Assembly (NCBI GenBank): GCA_028289405.1
Contig: JANQPP010000081.1
Coordinates: 18,006-82,005 of the forward strand
Length of the DNA stretch: 64,000 nucleotides
From: Pirellulales bacterium
GTDB lineage: Bacteria; Planctomycetota; Planctomycetia; Pirellulales; JANQPP01
Direction of reading: 5' to 3'
Each line of letters opens with the position of its first letter. Within the stretch, counting starts at the first letter, position 1. The translations under genes and the position numbers were made by a program. Below, piece by piece: positions 19,855-29,000 of this stretch. A model generated the notes under the pieces. It was not told where the DNA came from. It ran no database searches and saw only the letters and a program-made list of their open reading frames with translations.

Positions 19855-20820
19855 TTAGTGGTAGATCGTGCCCGTGTTGACCACTGGCTGAGTGTGGCGG
19901 TCGCTGCAAAGTACGACTAACAGGTTGGAAACCATGGCCGCGCGACGTTCACTATCGAGTTCCACGATATTCCCTTGCGCTAGGTGATCCAGCGCCATCT
20001 CCACCATGCCCACGGCCCCCTCCACGATCTTGGTGCGGGCCGCGACCACCGCTTGTGCCTGCTGTCGTTGGAGCATCGCGGCCGCGATTTCCGGGGCGTA
20101 CGCCAAGTGGCTGATGCGGGCCTCGGTAATTTCCACGCCCGCCTTGTCGAGCCGCTCCTGAATGTCATGCCGTAACTGTTCGCAGACCTCCAGCGTATTG
20201 CCCCGGAGCGAGATTTCATGATCTTCGCTGTCGTATGGGTGACGGCTGGCCAAATTGCGCAGCGCCGATTCGCTTTGCACCTCCACGAAATGTTCGAAGT
20301 CGTCCACTTCGAAGAGCGCTTCGGCTGTGTTGACGACGCGCCACACCACCACGGCGGAAATTTCGATGGGATTGCCGTCCCGATCATTCACCTTCGAGGG
20401 TTTGCCCGAGGAGCGGCTCTTGGTTTGCACGATCTCCCCCGCCGCATTCTTCTTTTCCGGCGTGGAGATGGAGCCGGTTTCGAAGTTGCGAATCCGTAGG
20501 GAGATTTTGCGTTTGCTGAAGAATGGATTCACCCAAAAGAAACCGGTATCGAGCACCGAACCGCGATAGTCACCGAACAGCAACAGCACGCGGGCTTGGT
20601 TGGGCTGGATCGCCATGAAGCCGAAAAAGCCCAAAATGCCCAGTCCCAGTGACATGATTGGGCCAAGCACATCCAGAAACGATACGTCTGGCCCACCGGT
20701 ATTCATTGTATAGATCGACCATGCCAGCCAGGCGGGACCTCCAAAGATCAGCGCCAAACATACCAGCAAAGGCAGCCACCCAGACATGGGACGATACGCA
20801 CGTTCCGAGATCATGAACAC
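19855..20820 (-). CDS. SPFH/Band 7 (stomatin-prohibitin-like) membrane protein
   Basis: The 321-residue protein has two N-terminal membrane segments (LPLLVCLALIFGGPAWLAWS and LGLGILGFFGFMAIQPNQ). They are followed by an SPFH domain (ARVLLLFGDYRGSVLDTGFF, FETGSISTPEKK, NPIEISAVVVWRVVNTAEAL). The C-terminal helix-rich part contains VEITEARISHLAYAPEIAAA and a QRQQAQAVVAARTKIVEGAV stretch typical of slipin/flotillin-type oligomers. Such proteins form membrane microdomain scaffolds and assist protease or transporter complexes. The start ATG 20820 has GAGGTG five bases upstream. It heads a two-gene unit with the small ribbon-helix-helix protein, an association also seen elsewhere in bacteria. The operator-like palindrome lies 27 bases upstream of the start. 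Confidence 0.92.
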   Translation of the reverse strand: MFMISERAYRPMSGWLPLLVCLALIFGGPAWLAWSIYTMNTGGPDVSFLDVLGPIMSLGLGILGFFGFMAIQPNQARVLLLFGDYRGSVLDTGFFWVNPFFSKRKISLRIRNFETGSISTPEKKNAAGEIVQTKSRSSGKPSKVNDRDGNPIEISAVVVWRVVNTAEALFEVDDFEHFVEVQSESALRNLASRHPYDSEDHEISLRGNTLEVCEQLRHDIQERLDKAGVEITEARISHLAYAPEIAAAMLQRQQAQAVVAARTKIVEGAVGMVEMALDHLAQGNIVELDSERRAAMVSNLLVVLCSDRHTQPVVNTGTIYH

Positions 20821-20846
20821 ACCTCAATTGACCGGGAAAGGGGTTG

Positions 20847-20876
20847 GATATTGAAATGATATCACTTCAATATCAT
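20847..20876. promoter_or_regulatory. Palindromic operator upstream of SPFH gene
   Basis: Two overlapping dyads are present. GATATTGAA (20847-20855) and TTCAATATC (20866-20874) are perfect complements around a central TGATATCA palindrome. ATGATAT (20856-20862) and ATATCAT (20870-20876) form a second dyad with a 7-base spacer. AT-richness in a GC-rich neighbourhood and the position just upstream of the SPFH start suggest a repressor site overlapping the promoter. The co-encoded ribbon-helix-helix protein is the natural candidate ligand. Confidence 0.6.
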
Positions 20877-20909
20877 CGGTCAAGATGTGCCGAGCGATAT
20901 CCGCCAAAG

Positions 20910-20945
20910 AAAAACCCCCAGGAAGAGGTGGCCTCTCCCCGGGGG
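20910..20945 (-). terminator. Rho-independent terminator of the BON-domain gene
   Basis: On the minus strand a 14-bp stem (CCCCCGGGGAGAGG paired with CCTCTTCCTGGGGG, two G-U pairs) closes a 3-base CCA loop and is followed directly by five T residues. It lies 53 bases after the BON-gene stop codon and separates that gene from the SPFH operon downstream. Confidence 0.85.
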
Positions 20946-20997
20946 CAGTGTGTTGACCGCGCTTAAACCGCGGGCCTTTCAGGATTTCAGCAGCCTG

Positions 20998-21723
20998 TTA
21001 ATGCCGGGCGCGATCCTTGAAGTCGAGCATCCACCAGCCGTCATCCCATTCCAATGAAACGCTTCGCCAACCGAGCGGGACTTGGGGGTAAGGATAAAAC
21101 GGGCCGATGTAGGGCCATGCCATCGCTGAGTACTGTTTGGGATAGCTCACTCCCGCGTAGTTGGGATACGTGGCGTAGCTCGGCCAAGCATAGTTCGGCA
21201 TGTGCGGATGGTCGTACGAGATCGGTCCCACGCCACCGGCACCCGTCGAGACGGACACGGCGGTTCCTCCTCCCTGGCTGACGGCGGGAGTGGGGCCTGT
21301 CGTGACTTGGTTGGCCACCGGCTGAACACGATAGGAAGACGGAGCATTGGGCAAGCGGTCGATCAATTGCCGCGCATCCTGCTCCACGTAGTGTCCCACC
21401 GATTGGATCCCGCTTCCCGCTCGGCGATTGCCCAAGGAAGAGGCGTTTCCACCGACGACAATGCGGTTGACGACACGCGACACGCGGGGATGCCGCCGTG
21501 CAATCGCCTCGGCGACCTGTTTTTGCTTCCGGTTGGCAACTCGTCCGGCCAAGATCGCCGTTCGATCGACCACTTTGACGCCGACCGTGAAATCTTGCAG
21601 TTTGCTGCTGGCCTGAAGTGAAGCCGCGATCCGCGTGGCGACCTCCGAATCATCCGCGCGGCCGACCGCCGGCGCGAATACCATGGCCGACGCCATCAAA
21701 AGCGTCCCTGCGAATTTGCGCAT
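20998..21723 (-). CDS. Exported BON-domain protein
   Basis: The 241-residue protein has a signal peptide (LLMASAMVFAPAVGRA, cleavage near residue 23) followed by one BON domain (about 28-95). In it, ASSKLQDFTVGVKVVDRTAI, LAGRVANRKQKQVAEAIARR and VSRVVNRIVV show the alpha/beta pattern of this phospholipid- or ligand-binding fold. The second half is low-complexity and rich in Gly, Tyr and Pro (YDHPHMPNYAWPSYATYPNY), ending in a conserved-looking PLGWRSVSLEWDDGWWMLDF. This suggests a periplasmic or envelope protein. AGGAGG six bases before ATG 21723 is a very strong ribosome-binding site. It is monocistronic, ending in the terminator at 20910-20945. Function beyond the family is unknown. Confidence 0.85.
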   Translation of the reverse strand: MRKFAGTLLMASAMVFAPAVGRADDSEVATRIAASLQASSKLQDFTVGVKVVDRTAILAGRVANRKQKQVAEAIARRHPRVSRVVNRIVVGGNASSLGNRRAGSGIQSVGHYVEQDARQLIDRLPNAPSSYRVQPVANQVTTGPTPAVSQGGGTAVSVSTGAGGVGPISYDHPHMPNYAWPSYATYPNYAGVSYPKQYSAMAWPYIGPFYPYPQVPLGWRSVSLEWDDGWWMLDFKDRARH

Positions 21724-22512
21724 CGTTTCCCTCCTGGAGTACTTAATCCGTTGCTGGGTCTATTGTTCGAGGCTCGTGAATTCAACATGCAGGCTACCGC
21801 CGGGCGACGCTTTCGAAACCACTTCACTTCATGGCGCGTTGTGCGTGCTGGATTTTCTGGAACCGAGCCGTTTCCGGCCTGCCACGCAGCGGGGACAAGC
21901 TGTCCGTGCGAACAATAGCTCGTCTTGCGTGGTGACCTTCCAAAGGCTGCGGCCAAGTGCCTGCATTCCCTGTATGAATTCGTTTCGGTTCACGTCGTCC
22001 CGAAAAGAAGCATTTTTTCGAATTTGCCGGCCATCGCGGTTTCCTGCACCTTACCTTTGGCCGTAAACTCGCCGCATTTCCCCCATGAGAGTCAAGGTGC
22101 TTGCTCCTCGAGTTCTTTGGAGCCTAGGAAAGATTTTACGCCTGGTGCCGACGATGGGGCTTTCGAAGAAAAATCGCACAAACTGGGTCAATTCATCAGG
22201 TAGCCAAAAACCGTGTTCGTGCGAGTCGCACGGAAGTGTAACTTCCCCGACGCTGTGGATTGTGGGTCCAAACAGCGAAAATGCCACTACATTCAGCTTG
22301 GGCGCGATCTAAAACCGGAGGTTTGAACACGGTGTTTTCGGGTCGTTTGGCCGCCTCTCGAGGGAGTGCCCAATAACCATGGATTCTGGCCACCGGCACT
22401 GCATCACTAGGCGAATGGAAAGCTCAAAAGCGACGAGAATCTGCCAACCTTTCGTGCGTGAGATGGTATTAACCGTGTAAAGCAATCGAACACCTCATGC
22501 GGAATACGATTC
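21724..22512. other. Long gene-free region, 789 bases
   Basis: The region carries the promoters of the divergent BON and ECF sigma genes but no gene I can support; its open frames lack ribosome-binding sites and recognisable motifs. It contains a 13-base palindrome (GTGCGA, one base, TCGCAC; 22219-22231). It also contains a separated inverted pair: CCGTGTTC near 22211 and GAACACGG near 22325. A degenerate gene or a small RNA cannot be excluded. Confidence 0.45.
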
Positions 22513-23088
22513 ATGGCATCTATCGTTGGGGAAATCGTGGCGGACGTAAAGTCAACGGAACCTAACGACGAACGCTCGTTGGTTGAGTCCGCAAAACACG
22601 ACCCTGCAGCACTAGCGGAGTTGTATCGACAACACTATTCCGCAGTCGCTGGATATGTTCATCGCCGCGTAAGTGACCGGGACGAAGCCAACGGTATTGT
22701 GTCCGACGTGTTCCTTGAAATGGTAAGAGGTATCAAGCGATACCGTCATCGAGGAGTACCGTTTCGCATTTGGTTGTATCGTTTGGCAACTGCCCAGCTC
22801 AGCCGCTGGGCACGTCGTCGCCATCGCTGGGCAATGAAGCAACTCCGGGAAGCAGCGGTCAATGAAGCGGGGGACAATTTGGAACCATCGCTCGACCGCG
22901 AGACGATGGACATGGTTCTGTCGACGCTTCCACATCGGCTGCAAACGGTGGTCGTCTTGCACTACGTCGAGGGAATGAGCGTAGCGGACATAGCAAGAGT
23001 GACCGAAAGCCCCACGGGAACCGTGAAATCGCGACTTTCCGAGGGGCGGGCGTTAATGCGTGACCGTCTGAAAAAACGAGGGTTTTGA
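22513..23088 (+). CDS. ECF-type RNA polymerase sigma factor
   Basis: The 191-residue protein has the two-domain ECF layout. Region 2 runs from about 30 to 105 (LAELYRQHYSAVAGYVHRRV, SDVFLEMVRGIKRYRHRG, FRIWLYRLATAQLSRWARRR). Region 4 runs from about 135 to 185 (LPHRLQTVVVLHYVEGMSVA, TGTVKSRLSEGRALMRDRL). It directs RNA polymerase to a stress- or surface-related regulon that cannot be named from here. The upstream ATG 22513 has no good ribosome-binding site. The next gene starts one base after its stop codon, so the two are translationally coupled. That gene is probably its membrane-bound partner. Confidence 0.95.
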   Translation: MASIVGEIVADVKSTEPNDERSLVESAKHDPAALAELYRQHYSAVAGYVHRRVSDRDEANGIVSDVFLEMVRGIKRYRHRGVPFRIWLYRLATAQLSRWARRRHRWAMKQLREAAVNEAGDNLEPSLDRETMDMVLSTLPHRLQTVVVLHYVEGMSVADIARVTESPTGTVKSRLSEGRALMRDRLKKRGF

Positions 23089-23089
23089 C

Positions 23090-23488
23090 ATGAGAACAGA
23101 TGATCGACTCGACGAGGGTTTCGAACTTCTTAGAGCTTGTTCGCGTGAACAAGCACCCATTGATCTGGATTTGGAGGAACGAATGATGAAAGAGCTTGCA
23201 AAGTTGCATGGACCACGGAGGTCACTATTGGCGAAAATGACCGCTGCCGCCCTGCTTGTTGTTTTGCTTACTGGCGCGGCGGCCGCGACAGGGAAGATTG
23301 GCGCGATTGTGAACTGGACGGGCTTCTTCGAAACGCCGGATGGGTCCGCCGTCTATGTGGAAAACGGGAGAGCAATCTCGGGAGAGGTGAATTTCCAAGG
23401 AATGATGCACGAAATAAAAGACGGCAAAATGCTCGACGAAAATGGCAATGATATCGGAACCGTGGAACTGTGGTCCGATAGCGAATAA
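23090..23488 (+). CDS. Single-pass membrane protein coupled to ECF sigma factor, putative anti-sigma
   Basis: The 132-residue protein has a soluble N-terminus (1-45; acidic/leucine helices DEGFELLRACSREQAP and LDLEERMMKELAKL), one membrane segment (about 46-66, LLAKMTAAALLVVLLTGAAA), and an external domain of about 65 residues (VNWTGFFETPDGSAVYVENG; MHEIKDGKMLDENGNDIGTV). The topology and one-base gap to the sigma gene are those of a transmembrane anti-sigma factor. The zinc-binding HxxxCxxC signature of the common ZAS class is absent, so this would be a different class. I do not recognise the extracytoplasmic domain. Assignment as anti-sigma is an inference from context. Confidence 0.7.
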   Translation: MRTDDRLDEGFELLRACSREQAPIDLDLEERMMKELAKLHGPRRSLLAKMTAAALLVVLLTGAAAATGKIGAIVNWTGFFETPDGSAVYVENGRAISGEVNFQGMMHEIKDGKMLDENGNDIGTVELWSDSE

Positions 23489-23801
23489 ATCTGGTCATGC
23501 AAGGACATGCCGCCCTTGGTACCAGGCGGTGTTGTCCTCAATTCCAGGAAGACGTCCTCCTGCCTCGGCACATTTGTATTGCCCATCTTGTCAATACTAT
23601 CTGTTGTAACCTAATCGCTGCGTCGAAGTGGGCAAGAACCAGGCATAACGCCCGTCAAAGTTGCCCCAGTCCCTGCAATTTCGAGAATCTTGTAAAGGCC
23701 TATTCACGGTACATCCGATACTATCCACCGATGCGGAGATCGTATCTTCTTCGCGCCGATGTTTTCGCTTTCTCGATCGCCTTCATCACACGATTCGCGG
23801 G
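23489..23801. other. Intergenic region, 313 bases
   Basis: I see no gene and no repeat. The in-frame extension of the DUF11 gene up to 23661 lacks a supported start and a signal peptide, so it was not used. Confidence 0.4.
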
Positions 23802-26072
23802 ATGCTCGTCATGCAACGCCAGCTCCTTATGTGGACAATTTTGGCTGCTTGGAGTACTTGGGGCTTCTCAACCGCTGCCGCCCAGCAAACTCGGCCACCA
23901 GAAAAGCGGCCCAACCCTTTTGTTCAACGTCTGGAAAAGTTGCGATCGAGTTTGTTCTCGCGTCCCACTCCTCGGGGCACGGAGCCGTCCCGAGCACCTG
24001 TCGCAGAACCTGCGACGCGAGCGGGCCGCACCGGTTCCAATTTCGGACGCATGGCGAACCGGCCAAATCCGCGAAATGCCGAACCGTCCTCGCAAAGTTC
24101 ACGCCGTAGAACGGCGGGAAGCGACCGTGCCGTGTCCCGACCGACACCCGGCGAGGGAGGTTTGTCGGAGGCGGCGCGCAATGCCCTGCCGTTCGGTGGT
24201 GCTAAACGGCTGACGCTTCAGGAACGCTTGGCATTGTTGGAACAGCGAAAAGCCCAGATCGCTCCACCCACGGGGTCAGCTCCAAAGGAACCGGGGGCGG
24301 ACCAAGCGGATTCGCCGCGCCCGGCGAATCGTGAAGTCCAAGAACCGCCTCGGGACACAAGACAAATTCGCGCGACTGAATCCACCGCCTCGGATCAAAC
24401 GAAGAAAAACAATTTCACGCCTGCCCGCCGCGCGAGGGGGGAAACGTCTTCCTCGCGTCTGGAAGACCCGGCGGAGTTGGAGGACACCAGCCGCTTTTCG
24501 CCGACACCTGCCGCGAGTTCGCGCCAGGTGGTCCGCGACGTGGAATCCCGTGATTCCAGGCCGGCGCCGGTCGTCAGTGGACGCCTGGGGCATTCCGCCG
24601 CATCGAGCCGCGGTGCCAAGGATCACGCTCGCCGCACGGCAAATTCGAACGTGCTCATGTCACGACGCAGTCCGGTGTTGCACGTCGATGTCGTGGGACC
24701 GGAGACCGTGCTGATTGGCAAACCATCCAGCTATGTCGTGTGGCTGGAAAATGCCGGCGAAGTGGCCGCTCAAGATGTCGTCGTGACGGTCAATGTTCCT
24801 TCATGGACGGAACTGACCGATATTCAAACGCAAGTCGGTTCCACGCCACCGCTGCAAAATTATCGCGGCGAATCGCAAGCGGAACACTATGTGCCGCTCA
24901 CCTGGTCGTTGACGCAGCTTAAAGCGGGTGGCCGGCAGAAGCTGGCGTTGGAGCTCGTGCCCCGCGCCAGCACGCCTTTCGACTTGGGCGTTCAATGCGC
25001 GTTTTCTCCCGTGAGCACGCAGGCGATTGTCGAAGTCCAAGAGCCGAAGTTGGAGATCGCCATTGCTGGGCCCGTGGAAGTCCTCTACGGAGAGAAGAAG
25101 GTCTTCAAGCTCTCCCTCTCCAATCCAGGCACGGGGGATGCCGAAGACATCAAGATCAAGGTCCGCGTTGGTGAGGGGGCGGAACAGTCCGCGAATGACG
25201 TCATTCCCTTCCTCGCGGCGGGAGACACCAAGATCATTGAAATGGTCGTGGAGGCGTTCCAAACCGGAACGCTCGTCTTGGAGGCGCAAGCCGCGGGAGA
25301 GGGCGGACTGAATAGCATGGCCATGCACGAGGTGCTCGTGCGGCGTGCCGAATTGAGCGTTGATCTGCAAGGCCCTTCCCATACGTTCGCCCGCACGGCG
25401 GTGACCTATGCCATTCACGTCGGAAATCCAGGGAATGCGACAGCGCAGCAAGTCACGGCGACGGTCGATCTGCCGCACGGGACAGAATTCATTTCCGCGA
25501 CCGACGGGGGCCGTTTCGACCCGCAAAAAGGGGCCGTGACCTGGGACCTCAGCGCGTTGCGTGCTGGTACCGAACATGTGCTGGAACTTCGCTGCCAGGC
25601 GAATGAGCCGGGATCTCAACAAGTCGCCGTGGAAGCGTCTTCCGAAGGAGACCTGCGCGTCTCCACATCGCTGGCGACACGCGTGCAGGCTTTGGCGGAT
25701 TTGAAAGTCGAAGTGCGTGATCCGGTGGGCGGTGTGCCGGTGGGCGAAGAGATCGTCTATGAAATCCATGTCTCCAATCGGGGTACGAAGGCCGCCGAAG
25801 GGATTCAAGTCTTCGTCGATCTCTCGGAAGAGCTGATTCCCGTCGCCATCGAAGGATCCCGGGGTGAAATCTTCGCGGAGCAAGGGCAGGTCGATTTCGC
25901 GGCCATCTCCACCTTGCCGGCGGGCGATGAAGTTGTCCTCAAATTACGCGCGAAGGCCCGTGAAAGCGGCAACCATCTACTGCGGACGGTGCTGGAATGC
26001 GAGTCGCCCGGTTTGAAACTGACCGAGGACGAAAGCACGTTCTTCTACGATCCGGATGCGCTGGCCGAATGA
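23802..26072 (+). CDS. Exported DUF11 repeat protein
   Basis: About 756 residues. A signal peptide (LLMWTILAAWSTWGFSTAAA) follows two close ATG codons at 23802 and 23811. Residues 25-290 are a disordered Arg/Pro/Ser-rich linker. Residues about 290-750 carry several immunoglobulin-like DUF11 (TIGR01451-type) repeats, each with a pattern such as VVWLENAGEVAAQDVVVTVN, YAIHVGNPGNATAQQVTATV or YEIHVSNRGTKAAEGIQVFV followed by LPAGDEVVLKLR. Such proteins are planctomycete cell-surface or envelope components, possibly in the proteinaceous wall. The 3' end overlaps the convergent FG-GAP gene by 28 bases. The codons after DUF11 repeat 4 code for a short acidic end. Molecular function is unknown. Confidence 0.85.
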   Translation: MLVMQRQLLMWTILAAWSTWGFSTAAAQQTRPPEKRPNPFVQRLEKLRSSLFSRPTPRGTEPSRAPVAEPATRAGRTGSNFGRMANRPNPRNAEPSSQSSRRRTAGSDRAVSRPTPGEGGLSEAARNALPFGGAKRLTLQERLALLEQRKAQIAPPTGSAPKEPGADQADSPRPANREVQEPPRDTRQIRATESTASDQTKKNNFTPARRARGETSSSRLEDPAELEDTSRFSPTPAASSRQVVRDVESRDSRPAPVVSGRLGHSAASSRGAKDHARRTANSNVLMSRRSPVLHVDVVGPETVLIGKPSSYVVWLENAGEVAAQDVVVTVNVPSWTELTDIQTQVGSTPPLQNYRGESQAEHYVPLTWSLTQLKAGGRQKLALELVPRASTPFDLGVQCAFSPVSTQAIVEVQEPKLEIAIAGPVEVLYGEKKVFKLSLSNPGTGDAEDIKIKVRVGEGAEQSANDVIPFLAAGDTKIIEMVVEAFQTGTLVLEAQAAGEGGLNSMAMHEVLVRRAELSVDLQGPSHTFARTAVTYAIHVGNPGNATAQQVTATVDLPHGTEFISATDGGRFDPQKGAVTWDLSALRAGTEHVLELRCQANEPGSQQVAVEASSEGDLRVSTSLATRVQALADLKVEVRDPVGGVPVGEEIVYEIHVSNRGTKAAEGIQVFVDLSEELIPVAIEGSRGEIFAEQGQVDFAAISTLPAGDEVVLKLRAKARESGNHLLRTVLECESPGLKLTEDESTFFYDPDALAE

Positions 26073-29000
26073 GCCGCGTCGGCGGCAATCACCAAGGGAG
26101 TCGTGACGGGTGCGTTCGCGGTATGTTCCGTCCGCTCACCATCGGGCCAAGTGATTTCCAGGCGAATCGTTCCTGCCTCGGTCCCCTGTCCGAAAAATAA
26201 ATCGGCAGTGGATTGCGACAGATAGCCGCCCCCCGCCGAGACTTCCGCGCATTGTGTCGGCATTCCAGAGATGTACACGCGGACTTTGGCTCCGATGGCG
26301 GTCGGATTCGCTGGCGGTCCCTGCAAACGGAGTCGCAGCAGATTCTCCGCCTCATGCGGCACTTGCCGTTCCCACAGCAGTAATCGATTGTCATTTTGTC
26401 CGATGAGCACATCGGGCCAGCCGTCTTGATTCATGTCCGCCAGAGCCAACCCCTTGGGATCTCCGGCAAGCCGAATCCCGGAGTCGCGCGTCTCAACGAC
26501 GGTAAACTTTCCACTCGCCCCGCCACGTAGGGCAAGGCTCAACCCGCCGGCCATCCGACCCGTTTCCCACTGTGGGGAAAAGAAGTTTTGGGCGACCAAT
26601 AAATCGGGCCAGCCGTCGCCGTCCAGTTCGGTTAGCCCCACACCGAAGCTGGGCGCGATTTGCACCAGACGCGGCAAAGGACGGAATTCAAAATGGCCCT
26701 CTCCGTCATTGATCAGGCAGCCCGATTCGAGCGTAGTGGCGGCGAAGCGGTCGGCATCCTGCAGTCGGTGCTCCGTGTAGAGACTCTCCAAGGGAGCGAC
26801 CGCGAAGGAACGATAGGTCGGAAACTTGTCCGCCAAAAACGGCATTGCCCGGCTAGAACAACTCCGCCCACGGATGGGGTAAAGAATATCGGCCTCGAAT
26901 TCCGCCTCAATGATTTGACGTTTGCCGCCGCCGTCAAAATCGCCATGGTAGATCAAAGCCGGGTGTTCCTGGCTGGCGTGATACTTGGTGTTCAGCCCGA
27001 AGTTGCCCACCACGAAATCCAGGTCTCCATCCGCGTCGAGATCACGGCCAGCGATGCTGTTCCACCAACCGGTGAAGGACGCCAATCCGGCCTCCTCAGT
27101 CTGTTCTTCCAACCGCCCGTCATGGTTGATAAAGAGCTTCACGGGCCCCCACTCGTGTGTGACGAGTAGGTCGGGCCGAGCATCTCCGTTCACATCCGAC
27201 CACAGTCCGCTCGTGACGAGTCCCGAATCGGCCAAGCCCGGCACCATCTCCTCGGTGACATCGACGAAGGCCCCGTTTTCATTACGTAACAAGTGGCTGC
27301 GCGCCGGGAGCGGATACTGCCCCGGCACGACCCGGCCACCGACGAAGAGATCCAAATCCCCGTCGCCGTCGAAATCGGCGGCGGACACGCCACTGCCGCT
27401 ATCGCGCATTTCCGGCAGCGCGTCTTCGGCGCGGACAAAGTTGCCGTGACCGTCGTTGAGGTACAGCCGGTCCTGCAGGATCTCGGCTCCTGGCTCGCAT
27501 TCGACGCTGCCGCTAACGACATACAAATCCGGATCACCATCCCCATCCGCTTCGAAAAACAGCACGCCCATGTCTTCCGCCCCGCGGTCGGGTGCCCAGG
27601 GAGACGTCGATGACACCTGAAATTTTCCATGTCCGTCATTCAACCAAAGCCCGCCCGGTTGTCCCGCGGCGCCTCCCAGGAAAAAGTCGATATCTCCGTC
27701 CAAATCCACATCCGCGCACGCGATACCCGGGCCCAATTGCGACATGCGGTTGGGCAACAGCGGCTCTCGGGCGAAATCGTCGTAGGGCTGCTCGACATGC
27801 AAGATTTTCGGGAGTTTGTCGCTCTCGCGGAACCAGGGATTAGCGGAGGCAAGCAGTTCCTGATTTTCTTGCGTCGCCTCGGAAGGAGATTCCACTACCG
27901 TATAAATCTGATTCGCCGGCAGGTCGGTCAGTACCTGCCGATGTCCGCTGGGCCAGTCGATGGTGGCGCGCTCGATCCGGTCCGCTGACGCCAGACCGAA
28001 ATGCACGAGCGGTTCGTCGTACGAGAGAAATCCGTTTCCCGGCATCAAAAAGCGTTGCAATTGCTGGGTGCCCGTGTCCACGGTCACGCGTGCCCCCCAG
28101 CCATGGCGATTGCTTTCCGTTCCTACCAGGCGGAACAGCACGCGGTGATGTTGGTTCTCCAGGTTTTCATAGATCGAGACGGGCTCCTCGATATTCACGA
28201 CCACGCAATCGAGATCGCCGTCCCGGTCCAGATCTCCCCAGGCACAAGGGCCACTGATGCCCGTGTGGTCCCACTCCCAGGACTGGCTCACGTCCTCGAA
28301 GCGCAGGTCCCCGCGATTGCGAAACGCCAGATTCTGTTCTAGCCGGCGAGAAGTGTGCGCGTAGGCGTCCCATTCGGTCATCGTGAGCAAGTCCCGGGGG
28401 GACGCGGCCTGGTCCGAGTCGTTGAAGCTGCGGGTCATCCCGTTGGTGAAGAAGGCATCCACCCAGCCGTCGTTGTCCACGTCCGCCAATTTCACGGCCC
28501 AAGTCCAGTCCGTGTCCGCCAGGCCGGCCAGGTAGGCGGCCTCCAGAAAACGGTCGGTGCCTGAATTCACGAACAGTCCATTCCGCATGTACTGATGCGG
28601 CCGCATGCGTTCCATTTCCGCCTGCGACGCTCCCATGGCGCCCATGGTCGTTTTTTGCATGAAGTGCGTGGTGGCCGACATATCCGCCACGAGCAAGTCG
28701 GGGAGGCCGTCGTTGTTCAGATCGCCGCTATCCGCCCCCATGGAGAACCACGTCGTGTGCGGCATGCTTTCCGCGATGATATCGGTGAAGGTGCCGTCGC
28801 CGTTGTTGTGATAGAAGTGGTCCCCGTCCTTGAGGTCGTTGGCGACGTAAAGATCGGGCCAGCCGTCCAGGTCGTGATCCCACCAGGTGGCGGAGAGCCC
28901 GAACCCTTTGCCCGAGATGCCCGCCTCGGCGGTTACGTTGGTGAATCCCTGGCGGCCATCGTTGCGGAACAAATAGTCGGCTCGGCCCACCGGACGCACG

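Noticed and set aside
20988..21000. Further copy of the five-hairpin repeat
   Set aside because: Only CAGCCTGTTAA is shared and it includes the BON-gene stop codon; too short to call.
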